Positions 45,101 to 52,882 of a stretch of 64,000 nucleotides of DNA are shown here, piece by piece; within the stretch, counting starts at the first letter, position 1, and each line of letters opens with the position of its first letter. Position numbers and translations under genes: made by a program. This DNA comes from Chitinophagaceae bacterium 26-R-25. Its GTDB lineage: Bacteria > Bacteroidota > Bacteroidia > Chitinophagales > Chitinophagaceae. The DNA is taken from contig JARWSJ010000001.1 in assembly GCA_029906195.1 (NCBI GenBank), positions 2,666,001 to 2,730,000 on the forward strand, written 5' to 3'. The notes beneath the pieces were generated by a model. The model ran no database searches. It worked only from the letters and a program-made list of their open reading frames with translations, and was not told the DNA's origin.

Positions 45101-48100
45101 GAACAGGACCGCTTGTGTACATCATGTTGTAGTCCACTTTCACATTGTCTACCGCTGTTAAATAGTATATAGCAGGACCACCACCCTGGTTGGCCATAAT
45201 GTTGTTAAAGATATTTGTATTTCCTCCTAAGTTGAAAGTTCCGTGATCTACCCAAAAAGCAACATTATAAATGCCTGATGCCGGCGACGTGTTCAGCAAT
45301 GAGTTATTATAATAGTTCGTGTAAGTGGCGTTTTGTGTAACTATACCGGCAGAACCGACAAGGTTTCCAGCTCCGGTAGCAGGCGTAGACACACTGATTT
45401 CATTATTCATTACGTCTGTATAGCTTGACGTGGTACCCGTTCCCGAACCATTGTACAAGCCCACAACCATGTTAGTTAAACCGGTAAGTCCATAAACTTT
45501 ATTGTTTATGATCTTACCACGGGCATTAGGAGTAGCATTATTACCAAACACATAAATACCGTAAATAAGGCCGGCATTGTTCTCTAACGTAACATAGTTA
45601 CCAGCGACTAAAATAGCGCTGTCACAGTCATTCATGTTAATACCATACACAGCTCCAGCAGTCGAAGTGTTAGAGTATGTCGTTTTTACAGGAACAGTAT
45701 TGTTAACAACTTTTATGCTGCTTGCATGGCCAACATAAATGCAGTGGTGATAACAACTATCGAACAGGTTACCTTCTATCACGTTATTTTGAGTGAAAAA
45801 AACCGTTGCTACAGGAAGTGGGGTACTCAAGCCATTGATGTATATACCCTTGGCTCCTTTATGAAAGGTATTTCCTTTGATCACCAGTTTTCCGCCTGTA
45901 TAGTTTGTTCCGGCATATATGCCTGTAATAGCAGTTTGATCAGATGACGGATAACTGGCTGCATTCGGTTTTACAGAATTTACCACGCAATTCACAATGC
46001 TGTCACTTGATGCTGTATTCATCAGATCAAATGCTCTTGCGTACACTGCGTTGGTTGCAGATACTGTAAGATTTTTGAACGTAACGTTGCTCGCACTGTC
46101 CAATTGTACTGTGTAGTTATTGTTGCCGTCCGGTGCGTTGAATGTCAATTCAGTGCCCGCAGGGTTTCCACTTTCACTTTGGAAGGTAACGGTATTTACA
46201 GCAGAGCTGTTGCCAATCGCACCAATTCTGATGTGCTCATTGTATACACCCGGTTTTGCATTGAACACTACCGGGCCTGCAATACCGCAACTGATAGCAG
46301 ATGCCGCATCTTTAAATGAGTTAAAGTTTTTGGTGCCTACAGGATCGGTCAGTTGCGTCTGGTCGATCGTATATGTACCGGCTGGGAAATAACCTCCGAT
46401 TACAATTTGTATAGGAGCAGTATATTGAGGTGTACCTCCGTTACAAGCTACTGCAGCACGGTAATATATTGTATTGTTACCTGCGTTAAATGTATATGGT
46501 GGCGCAACCATTGCTGTCGACAAATTTGACCATGTACCTGCTACGTCGGTTGCAGTTTGCCACTGGTAAGTTAAGCCTAAACCAACATCATTATTTCTCA
46601 GGTTCAAAATAACTGACTTGCCAACGCAGGTTGCGTAACCAACGTTTGCAAATGCATTACCGGGAAGGAATGATGTAGTACAACCAGGCAGGTTATATTC
46701 AACGGCGCCTACATCCGGCGTCTTTGTATCTCTTGTTAAGTTAGCGATATCATCTAGCGTTGCAACCGGCGTACCTTTATTCATCATCGCTGCCGATGTA
46801 GGCGTTAGATCTCCTGTTGCAAGATTTTTAAAACCGGGATCAATCGAAACAGACGTAGTATCGAATTTTGTAGCGTTCTGCCAATCAGTCAATGTTGCAA
46901 AAGACTTACCGTTATAATAACCGGTACTATAGGTAGGATGCCCGTTGCTGAAATAGTTATTGTAGTTTATGGTAAATAAAGAGAGTGAGCTGGAAGCCAT
47001 ACACATTCCATATTTCAGCGCTGTTCCGCCACGTACGATCGAGAAAATATTATTCTTTATATCTACCATGGCAACCTGGTTAGTTGCATAAAAGCCATAG
47101 GTCTGGGTAGTTGCGGCAGTAGCTATGTCATCAATCACCACTGTGTTGTAGTAGTAGTTCGCAAAGCTTGAACCATTGTTAGCCAAACCATAAATCGTAC
47201 CTAAACATTTAATGTCGTAAATCTGATTATTGGATGCCACGTTCTCAGAGCCTGCAAAACCAGTAGCGTTACTGAAGTAGATGCCATAAAAACTTGCACT
47301 GAAAGTGTAACTGGCATTGAACATAGCGTGGATCTTATTTTTGGAAATAAAATTGCCAACGTTTGTTTGGGTTAAATAAACCCCATAAAGAGTACCGCCT
47401 GTGGTTGAGCGCAAAGGTCTTGAAATGTCATTGCCTTCAACCCTCGTCAACAGGTTATTGTTCATATAGATTCCATATGTCGCATAATCCTGTATGGTGT
47501 TATTAAGTATTTGGTTTCGGTTAACAGGATAGTCAGCAGCAGAGCTCGTACCACCAACAATAGAGATAGCGTATTGCCCACCCCTGATGGTGTTGTTTCT
47601 GATTGTATTGCTATCACAATAAGAACCACTTGTGGCGGGGTTAGTACCACCACTCATCACAATGCCTGCAAAGTTGTTGGTTGCCTGTGCAGCGTCTACA
47701 GTGATATTGCATCTGCTGATCGTATTGGAATCGGCATCATTTGTCAGGTGAACACCCCAGCCAAACTGGGAGACGGTTCCAAGTGCAGTGATGTTAAGGC
47801 TGTCGATAATCACGTGGTGCGCACCATTCAATCTTATCACCGGCGCGGTTGCTGCCGTCGTGGCCAGGTAGTTAAGTGTAGCACCATTACCATTGAAGGT
47901 GATCGTATTTGTTGCAGAGGTTCCGAAAACGCTGTTTATTATTAGCTGCTCATTGTATGGACTGGCATTCTTAGCGACATTAAATACGATTGGCCCGCTG
48001 ATACCACATTTAATGAAAAGGTATGCATCATTAAATGAGTTAAAGTTTTTGGCAACTACGGCATCGGTTGGTTTCGTGTTGTCAATAGAGTATACTCCCT

Positions 48101-49052
48101 GTACGCCTGCTGTGCGGTTCACCAAAACACTGGTTGAAGCCGTGGATTTGCCGCTGGCGATACAAGTGATCATTTGTCTGTAATAAGTAGACGGGGCTAA
48201 CGGAGTAGTATTGGCTAACGAAGTAGTGATTGTATCTTTTGTAGCGCCTGTAATATTTTTCCACGTAACGTTATCTGTAGAATATTGCCACTGTGTGCTC
48301 AGGCCCATAGCAGCAGTATATGTCGATGACAGAAAAAAGTTATCGGTTGGACAAACTTGCGTTTTGGTTGAGGCAACACTTCCACCGTCTGGAGTTCCAC
48401 TACAATCAGGAGGAGCAACTATCCAGCTGAATGTAATATTCGGCCTTGTGGTAGCAGTACCTAATTCGGTTGTTGTTCCAATTGTACAGAAACTGGCAAT
48501 GTCATTCGCTCCATAAGTATGGGATGCGTTAAATGACAAACCTGTTGTCCAGGCAACAGTTGGGTTGGCAGTTTCAAAGTTATTGATACCAGAACCTCCG
48601 TTAACACAAATTTCAACCAGAATGTTACTTGTTCCATTCCAGAAATATTTGTTTGCGAAGGTTAATGTATTAACACCTAAAACCGGCGTGAGAGATGATA
48701 CAGTATAAGACACTGCGGGAGAATTTTCCCACGTCGCTGATTGCAGGGAATTAACACTCGTGGTGTCCATTTTCAGGGAATAGGTCCTGAGAGCACCCGC
48801 GTTGTTCAAACTAAGCACGTTGAACTTAAGCGCGGTAATAAAACCCCGCGTAAGCCCCGCGGCTTGCAATTCACTTGCTCGAAACAGGTATTGAGATCTG
48901 CTTCCCTCAAATGCGCCGGGTAAAGGCGAAGGAAAGGTTGTAGCGCCGTTTCCTACAGAACCCGTACCAACGGTAAAGTCCTGAGCGAAAACACGTGGCG
49001 CAATAAAAAGCAGAACGAAAACACAAAAGTGGAATGCATACTTTGTTCTCAT
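42102..49052 (-). CDS. Giant secreted beta-helix protein with type-B T9SS sorting domain
   Basis: 2316 residues. Signal peptide (cleavage after RVFAQ, residue 24); adhesin-like beta-sandwich to about 215; Ig-like domain; a first right-handed beta-helix module opening at YSIDNTKPTDAVV (about 319); second Ig-like domain; a second beta-helix module opening at YTIDQTQLTDPVG (about 894); an IgGFc-binding-like domain from GTRFWVPYTLAF (about 1567); a PKD-like domain (FDRWNWNFGDNTTATGKTPT, about 2160); and a C-terminal type-B sorting domain (FIPNSFTPNGDGHNDQFKLY to SGVYMYVCRI, about 2230-2316). The sorting domain directs secretion by T9SS and surface display with the PorP/SprF protein downstream. 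Probable role: adhesion or surface layer; the ligand is unknown. Confidence 0.9.
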   Translation of the reverse strand: MRTKYAFHFCVFVLLFIAPRVFAQDFTVGTGSVGNGATTFPSPLPGAFEGSRSQYLFRASELQAAGLTRGFITALKFNVLSLNNAGALRTYSLKMDTTSVNSLQSATWENSPAVSYTVSSLTPVLGVNTLTFANKYFWNGTSNILVEICVNGGSGINNFETANPTVAWTTGLSFNASHTYGANDIASFCTIGTTTELGTATTRPNITFSWIVAPPDCSGTPDGGSVASTKTQVCPTDNFFLSSTYTAAMGLSTQWQYSTDNVTWKNITGATKDTITTSLANTTPLAPSTYYRQMITCIASGKSTASTSVLVNRTAGVQGVYSIDNTKPTDAVVAKNFNSFNDAYLFIKCGISGPIVFNVAKNASPYNEQLIINSVFGTSATNTITFNGNGATLNYLATTAATAPVIRLNGAHHVIIDSLNITALGTVSQFGWGVHLTNDADSNTISRCNITVDAAQATNNFAGIVMSGGTNPATSGSYCDSNTIRNNTIRGGQYAISIVGGTSSAADYPVNRNQILNNTIQDYATYGIYMNNNLLTRVEGNDISRPLRSTTGGTLYGVYLTQTNVGNFISKNKIHAMFNASYTFSASFYGIYFSNATGFAGSENVASNNQIYDIKCLGTIYGLANNGSSFANYYYNTVVIDDIATAATTQTYGFYATNQVAMVDIKNNIFSIVRGGTALKYGMCMASSSLSLFTINYNNYFSNGHPTYSTGYYNGKSFATLTDWQNATKFDTTSVSIDPGFKNLATGDLTPTSAAMMNKGTPVATLDDIANLTRDTKTPDVGAVEYNLPGCTTSFLPGNAFANVGYATCVGKSVILNLRNNDVGLGLTYQWQTATDVAGTWSNLSTAMVAPPYTFNAGNNTIYYRAAVACNGGTPQYTAPIQIVIGGYFPAGTYTIDQTQLTDPVGTKNFNSFKDAASAISCGIAGPVVFNAKPGVYNEHIRIGAIGNSSAVNTVTFQSESGNPAGTELTFNAPDGNNNYTVQLDSASNVTFKNLTVSATNAVYARAFDLMNTASSDSIVNCVVNSVKPNAASYPSSDQTAITGIYAGTNYTGGKLVIKGNTFHKGAKGIYINGLSTPLPVATVFFTQNNVIEGNLFDSCYHHCIYVGHASSIKVVNNTVPVKTTYSNTSTAGAVYGINMNDCDSAILVAGNYVTLENNAGLIYGIYVFGNNATPNARGKIINNKVYGLTGLTNMVVGLYNGSGTGTTSSYTDVMNNEISVSTPATGAGNLVGSAGIVTQNATYTNYYNNSLLNTSPASGIYNVAFWVDHGTFNLGGNTNIFNNIMANQGGGPAIYYLTAVDNVKVDYNMMYTSGPVLVNRNPSGTTYPDLPTWRKAYGTDFNSIVYKPAFTSTTNLQPLASDPNSWAMQGRGVHIAGNNVDINGNARPVLLTDGVPDMGAYEFDPTVAPPDLVATPATPAPGITQSFSFGTDTVTRITWDPSAAVPTAISLKRYSGRIPAGLNPTTQSMYYYVAANVTGAGPFKYKMQQTFINPWMRNLPNKSLIKTGQTDATNAWVVSGASVIDSFNNIYSDAALTMLDKFTGMTDGKIPAQPVYTTTPDSSTRGTRFWVPYTLAFSMLSQNVQQFKFAIASHVATQVTVSVHGTGYSKTYSVPADSLIITDEVPKSGINDARLMTEGLSDRAVLIESKDPISVILNCESFNNLATSAVIMPTGTYAKEYTTLGVAQFSPGKPEQFKMGTSWVTVVADNDNTVVQITPSGATTGGLAAGVPVQLTLNRGQAYQILGAFIRLHPRAENGGSGDTYESYDLTGTKIVSLPNSAGKCMPIAVFNGSSGTNVTCQEDQSNGDVYMFQQTFPLQAWGKKFLTAPLATRNSKSQLFFSLYRVMVKDPSTVVKVNGTVLTGLRANTFYQFSSRIPQLIEANKPIMVAQCMTQTTGCGNDEYSSPGGMGSINYLTPVGLGVNNAIVFRKSYDVNYVTAIVPTKALSSFKIDNSNTFDSTYVHPQNSAYTVVVKRFATAPAAISVITCDSNFTALFHMPVANSVNAYSYNIGFQVPRVNVNSYINNTYSNTVAPSAYTCAGTTFKPTIYLPVAAKSITWKLSAAPGATPATDVTVNNPVAVDTVEINSQDYYEYRLNQAVSFSATGNDTIPVTVVYGANNPLSCDQTLDGKIPVVVKQAPDAEFTVVYDNCVFTTAQFTATGNANNSAAFDRWNWNFGDNTTATGKTPTKKWNQTGLFNIGLLAIANDGCYDSTSQKIQVNTCDNVFIPNSFTPNGDGHNDQFKLYASNVSEMKMMIFNQWGQKIFETTNMANGWDGTLNGKAMPSGVYMYVCRIVLTSGDIIDKKGSINLLR

Positions 49053-49244
49053 TGCAATTATTATGGTTTTGGTGTGTATGGATTATCGGGCAGTTATAAG
49101 CGCTCATCGAAAGCCTAACGCACACAAAAAGCCACTTTTTAACTGCCTATTTTTTCTACTCCTTGTAAAAATACTATTGTCAGTTTTTCGTTGTTTGAGC
49201 ATAAATGCGCAAAAAAATAACCGAGTAGAAACACCTAGGAGGGG
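49053..49244. promoter_or_regulatory. Upstream region of the giant cargo gene
   Basis: 192 bases ahead of the ATG at 49052 on the minus strand, most likely holding the promoter. I see only partial TAnnTTT-like matches. A repeat block and the 9/8-bp array lie directly beyond. Confidence 0.35.
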
Positions 49245-49358
49245 AATTGAAAGGTGAAAATTGAAAGTTGAAAATGGAGGGTGGAGAGTGGAGAATTGAA
49301 AGTGGAAAGTTGAGAGTGGAGAGTTGAAAGTTGAGAGTGGAGAGTTGTTAGGAGGAAC
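49245..49358. repeat. Purine-rich GTTGAAAG/GTGGAGAG repeat block
   Basis: The strand is almost purely G, A and T, with GAAAGTTGAAAATGG, GTGGAGAGTTGAAAG and GAGAGTGGAGAGTTG words. It is related to the TTTCAATTTTCAA family, but the complementary arm is missing except for a short CTAACAACTAACAACT at 49381-49396. Confidence 0.6.
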
Positions 49359-49400
49359 GTAAACACATTAGTCCTACCACCTAACAACTAACAACTCAGT

Positions 49401-49569
49401 CATTCAGTTTATTCAGTTTATTCAGTTTATTCAGTTTATTCAGTTTATTCAGTTTATTCAGTTTATTCAGTTATTCAGTTTATTCAGTTATTCAGTTATT
49501 CAGTTATTCAGTTTATTCAGTTTATTCAGTTATTCAGTTATTCAGTTATTCAGTTATTCAGTTATTCAG
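49401..49569. repeat. Tandem array of TTTATTCAG / TTATTCAG
   Basis: After a leading CATTCAG come seven 9-bp TTTATTCAG units, then twelve mixed units of 8 or 9 bp (8,9,8,8,8,9,9,8,8,8,8,8) up to 49569. It lies 349 bases upstream of the giant cargo start. The mixture of 8 and 9 points to slippage. Confidence 0.95.
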
Positions 49570-49579
49570 TCCCTGGCAC

Positions 49580-49606
49580 AAAAAAGGCCTGCATAAAACA
49601 GACCTC
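49580..49606 (-). terminator. Terminator-like hairpin after the lysine-rich gene
   Basis: On the minus strand AGGTCTGTTTTATGCAGGCC, then TTTTTTG, has a seven-pair stem (one G-T) followed by six T. It lies about 100 bases after the 83-residue gene. Confidence 0.6.
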
Positions 49607-49639
49607 AATTTTGTTAATATTGAAATTGTACTAGTCCTT

Positions 49640-49701
49640 AATTCAAAAGTTAAAAAGGCTTGATGAAACCTCCTTTTGAATTTTGATTTTTTACTTTTTA
49701 C
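49640..49701. repeat. Inverted repeat, TTTTGAATTTTGA family
   Basis: AATTCAAAAGTTAAAAAGG (49640 on) pairs with CCTTTTGAATTTTGATTTTT, then TACTTTTTACTTT at 49672-49701. It ends just before the stop of the lysine-rich gene. Confidence 0.7.
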
Positions 49702-49705
49702 TTTA

Positions 49706-49957
49706 TCAACTAACGTGTTCCGCTGCTTTCTCTGCCTTGGCGGTTTTTGTTGGCTTCGCAGCTTTCTTCACTTTCTTTGGTTTTGCATCTTTTGTGCCGG
49801 CTGCGAGGATCTTGCTTGCCTTTTTTACATGACGGCTGAATTTCTTCTCCCCTACTTTAGATTTTAATTCCTCAAAGGCAGAAAACAGTTTATTTTCGAT
49901 TTGAGTACGAAGCGTTTTTTTTGCGCTCTTTTCGGTGGTAAGATTCTTCTTTGACAT
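49706..49957 (-). CDS. Small lysine/alanine-rich protein, histone H1-like tail
   Basis: 83 residues, with about one third lysine plus alanine. The first 50 residues (SAKKTLRTQIENKLFSAFEE and on) look like a short helical domain. The C terminus is a low-complexity KPKKVKKAAKPTKTAKAEK tail, like the DNA-binding tails of histone H1-like bacterial proteins. It may bind nucleic acid; no family is recognised with certainty. A good ATG starts the frame, and the gene is divergent from 50252. Confidence 0.65.
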   Translation of the reverse strand: MSKKNLTTEKSAKKTLRTQIENKLFSAFEELKSKVGEKKFSRHVKKASKILAAGTKDAKPKKVKKAAKPTKTAKAEKAAEHVS

Positions 49958-50185
49958 TACTAATTTATTTTAATTAAAAAGTCGCTTTACTCAAATTTAA
50001 TAATAAGATAATATTGGCAATGTTAAGTTTTTCAAACATCCAGAATCGATGAAACTTTTTCATATTTCGCTGTATTTTAAGCGATTAATTTTCATAAGAA
50101 TCACCCCGAATATCGAAAAACAGATTTTGTTGCACCGTGAACGGAAAAGTTTTGCTTGCCTAATATTTTCTTAACACGAAATGTA

Positions 50186-50218
50186 TTGCACCATCACAGA
50201 AAAATGTCTACTTTTTTG
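50186..50218 (+). promoter_or_regulatory. Possible promoter of the 109-residue gene
   Basis: TTG at 50186-50188 and TACTTTTTTG at 50209-50218, spaced about 20 bases apart, approximate the TTG/TAnnTTTG arrangement, but the -7 element is one base out. Confidence 0.3.
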
Positions 50219-50251
50219 CCTGATTTTCTCACCATAAATTGAGTTAATGTT

Positions 50252-50581
50252 ATGTCAGTTAACAAAAAAGAATTAGACAACTTTTTGAAACAGGAACCAT
50301 GGGCAATGGACAATTCCGAACTTGTATTCGGACGCTCGCTGGGAAGATATACTGCCATTAACGGAATCGTACATCTGCATGCCGGCTTGCAAGAACATAC
50401 TGACGGCTACTATCAAATCTTTAACGATACTAACGGAGAAACGCACCTGCAAATTGACATTGCCGGCAATAAAAAAGAAGGCATTGTTCAAACATCCGGA
50501 CAAATTGTTTTACTGGATGAAAATGGAGAAAGCAAAGTTTTGATTCCAAAGAAAGAATACTTTATCCCGCAAGCGGAGTAG
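50252..50581 (+). CDS. Unknown protein, 109 residues
   Basis: I do not recognise the family. It is a compact, mostly beta-looking, acidic cytoplasmic protein (MSVNKKELDNFLKQEPWAMD; HADGYYQIF-like centre; LIPKKEYFIPQAE end) with no signal peptide or membrane helix. The ATG at 50252 lies well placed after a possible promoter. Codon use matches neighbours. It may be a conserved small Bacteroidota protein, but no function can be stated. Confidence 0.6.
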   Translation: MSVNKKELDNFLKQEPWAMDNSELVFGRSLGRYTAINGIVHLHAGLQEHTDGYYQIFNDTNGETHLQIDIAGNKKEGIVQTSGQIVLLDENGESKVLIPKKEYFIPQAE

Positions 50582-50586
50582 GACAT

Positions 50587-50703
50587 TAATTGAAAGTTGA
50601 GAATTGAAAATGGAGAATGTCTTTTTCTTCACTCTCAACTATTCAGCGCGAATGCAATTCGCCCCTACGTATTCAACTTTCAACTTTCAATTTTCAATTC
50701 CAC
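50587..50703. repeat. Inverted repeat, TTTCAATTTTCAA family with GCGAATGCAATTCGC centre
   Basis: AATTGAAAGTTGAGAATTGA, then AAATGGAG, pairs with TTCAACTTTCAACTTTCAAT, then TTTCAATTCC at 50672-50701. The centre has GCGCGAATGCAATTCGC. The right arm encodes the last residues of the serine hydrolase. Confidence 0.8.
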
Positions 50704-52228
50704 TAAGCACCACCTCCCTCTTTCCATAATCAAAGCTGTTGCTAACATTTACCGTAAGCTTATTGTTATCGAAATGACAGATCAGGGTTTCTGTGTGCGG
50801 ACTTTCAATGTAGCGAAGTACAAGTTTTAATGTCTTGTTGTCTATCCAGGTATAACTTCCATCAATTTTAAAAGGCGGCAATCCCTCGAGGTTTGCTTTT
50901 GCTCTTTCTACCAGGTAAGGGCCGTGCATGGTTGTTTCGCCGGGCTGCCATTTGCCGGAGGCTAACCCAATTTTATAAGTGGCAGTATCTGTTTTGATAG
51001 TTGTATAGCATGTATTGTTGGCGAACTGGAACGCCATGCTGTGTATGTTTTTTTCATTCGGTCCGATAGCAAAAGTTTTTCCTGCAAGAGTACTCTGCAG
51101 TGATGATGGCTTTGATGCTGCAGGCGTGTTCAACGCGAGTGACGCGAGTCTTTTCTTCAACGCGGCCACGCTTGCTTTATCATCTGCCAGTTTTTCGTCT
51201 TTCATAGCGGGCAATAAATATTTCCAAACAAGATTGATCTCGCTTTGCATATCCGGTGTTTCTGCAGTGATTGCGACCACCGCATCTTTGTCCGGCATGA
51301 TGATGATAAACTGTCCGAATGCACCGTCTCCCCTGTATGCATTGTTCCTGCAGCGCCACATTTGATAGCAATATCCCTGCACCCAATCATTGGAATCTTT
51401 TTTTGACTGTGGTGCATTTGGCTCCTGCATGATTTTTGCAGTGCTTGCTTCTTGTATCCACGAGTCGGGTACAACTTCTTTACCGTTCCATCTTCCATTT
51501 TGCAAAAACAACTGCCCGAATTTGGCCATGTCTTCAGTCTTCAATCTAAGGCCCCAACCGCCGGTGTTAATGCCACGTGGATCAGTTTCCCAGTCCATAC
51601 CTGTTATGCCCAACGGCTCAAACAACCGTGGCCTTAGATAGTCAATTACTTTTTGTCCCGTAACTTTTTGCACAATTGCAGAGAGCATGTAAGTGCCCAT
51701 TGAATTGTAGAGGAATTTTGTTCCGGGCTCATTGACAATGGGTGCCGACAAAAAACCTTTCACCCAGTTAGAATCGCCGCGAACATTGGGTTCTGGATCT
51801 TGCCCATCGCTCATCATGAGCACATCTTTTACGGTGAGCTGAGCAAGGTAAGGACTCACCGTGTCCGGCAAATCATTCGGAAAAAATGAAATCACCTTGT
51901 CATCTACGCTTATTCTTTTTTCAGTCACGGCAAATCCAATGGCAGTTGCGGTAAAGCTTTTGCTGGTAGAATACAATGTGTGTTTAAGATCGGAGCGGTA
52001 CGGGTTCCACCAACCTTCTGCTACCACTTTTCCGTGGCGCAGCAACATGAAGCTGTGAAATTCCGTTTTGCCATTGTTGGCAGCGTCTACAAAATCCAAT
52101 ATTCCCTTTGAAGAAACACCTTGTGATTCAGGCGTGCTCCTTGGAAGCGATGCAGATTGACTGTTGGCGGCGAGATTAAAAAAAAGAAAGAAAATGAATA
52201 ATTTGGCTGGCAAGTTTTTGTCGGTCAT
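50687..52228 (-). CDS. Serine hydrolase, class C beta-lactamase/penicillin-binding fold
   Basis: 513 residues with a hydrophobic N-terminal segment (about 8-24). The SxxK motif is Ser87-Thr-Ser-Lys90 in TLYSTSKSFTATA, and the second motif is YNS in FLYNSMGTY. The catalytic domain covers about 30-370 and is followed by a C-terminal beta domain (FAIGPNEKNIHSMAFQFANN). These are usually peptidases or esterases, not resistance enzymes. It acts in the periplasm. The last residues (IEN) and the TGA are encoded by the TTTCAATTTTCAA repeat. Operon partners are absent. Confidence 0.88.
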   Translation of the reverse strand: MTDKNLPAKLFIFFLFFNLAANSQSASLPRSTPESQGVSSKGILDFVDAANNGKTEFHSFMLLRHGKVVAEGWWNPYRSDLKHTLYSTSKSFTATAIGFAVTEKRISVDDKVISFFPNDLPDTVSPYLAQLTVKDVLMMSDGQDPEPNVRGDSNWVKGFLSAPIVNEPGTKFLYNSMGTYMLSAIVQKVTGQKVIDYLRPRLFEPLGITGMDWETDPRGINTGGWGLRLKTEDMAKFGQLFLQNGRWNGKEVVPDSWIQEASTAKIMQEPNAPQSKKDSNDWVQGYCYQMWRCRNNAYRGDGAFGQFIIIMPDKDAVVAITAETPDMQSEINLVWKYLLPAMKDEKLADDKASVAALKKRLASLALNTPAASKPSSLQSTLAGKTFAIGPNEKNIHSMAFQFANNTCYTTIKTDTATYKIGLASGKWQPGETTMHGPYLVERAKANLEGLPPFKIDGSYTWIDNKTLKLVLRYIESPHTETLICHFDNNKLTVNVSNSFDYGKREVVLSGIEN

Positions 52229-52471
52229 TGTTGGTTGTTATTTCTTATTAAACTTAATAAAATATAACGAAGAAATACAAGAGCACACTGATGACACAGA
52301 TTTGGCGGATTTGCACAGATTTTGTTCGGTAATTCAGAAAGATTGGCAGATGGAAGCTCGATGAAAAGTAAATAATACAGGCTTGCAAACAGTTTAACGC
52401 ACGACAGATGAGGATAATGACACAGTTGCAACAAATTATGGTTCAATTATTTTAAAAAACTGTCGAAATAT
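52229..52471. other. Gap between serine hydrolase and tRNA promoter
   Basis: About 240 bases upstream of both the serine hydrolase (minus) and tRNA-Arg (plus). It includes GAGCACACTGATGACACAGATT, a fragment of a repeat word, but no paired arm or gene is seen. Confidence 0.4.
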
Positions 52472-52504
52472 TTTGGCAAATCAATATTCACGTCTTATTT
52501 TTGC
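52472..52504 (+). promoter_or_regulatory. Promoter of tRNA-Arg
   Basis: The -33 TTTG (52472-52475) and -7 TATTTTTGC (52496-52504), spaced 20 bases apart, match the Bacteroidota TTTG...TAnnTTTGY promoter exactly. The tRNA starts 18 bases past the -7 element. Confidence 0.8.
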
Positions 52505-52521
52505 AACCCCGTTGAGGGAAT

Positions 52522-52595
52522 GGCCCTGTAGCTCAATTGAATAGAGCATTTGACTACGGATCAAAAGGTTTCAGGTTTGAATCCTGACAGGGTCA
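52522..52595 (+). tRNA. tRNA-Arg, anticodon ACG
   Basis: 74 bases. Acceptor GGCCCTG pairs with CAGGGTC (one G-T). The D stem is GCTC/GAGC, the anticodon stem TTTGA/TCAAA around the loop CTACGGA, and the T stem TCAGG/CCTGA. Anticodon ACG reads CGN arginine codons. CCA is not encoded. A good promoter and a 12-pair terminator flank it. Confidence 0.95.
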
Positions 52596-52620
52596 CAAAA
52601 AAGGGTTTTGAAACCAGCTA

Positions 52621-52660
52621 AAAGCCAGCAAAGTATTGATTTTGCTGGCTTTTTTGTTTT
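52621..52660 (+). terminator. Rho-independent terminator after tRNA-Arg
   Basis: The perfect 12-pair stem AAAGCCAGCAAA/TTTGCTGGCTTT is followed by TTTGTTTTT. Confidence 0.85.
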
Positions 52661-52710
52661 TAGGCAGATCAAAAAAGCACAAAAGAATTCAATATTCTGG
52701 TGAACAAGGC

Positions 52711-52743
52711 GGTGAACAAAATTTTTTGCAATTTTTGTTCACT
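52711..52743. repeat. GTGAACAA hairpin before the integrase remnant
   Basis: GGTGAACAAAATTTTTTGCA, then ATTTTTGTTCACT, is an 11-base inverted repeat, with a further GTGAACAA at 52700. It could be an integrase-associated binding site. Confidence 0.5.
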
Positions 52744-52882
52744 GGAAAATGAAAAACAGCCCATTCAGCAAGCGTTACAGCGAAAAAAAGTTTGCCAAAA
52801 TCGCACCCTTTTTTATTTGACTTTACCCTTCTTTTTCAGTCTGTGAGTGAACATTTTTTAACCAATCAAAAAATGAAGCAAC

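Noticed and set aside
42102-49052. Pectate lyase or other polysaccharide lyase
   Set aside because: The beta-helix is the only similarity; I could identify no catalytic residues, and the domain mix favours a surface adhesin.
49401-49569. Possible CRISPR array
   Set aside because: Units are 8-9 bases with no spacers and there are no cas genes; it is a simple tandem array.
50687-52228. Beta-lactamase resistance gene
   Set aside because: The SxxK fold is shared with many peptidases and esterases, and the extra C-terminal domain is not typical of lactamases.
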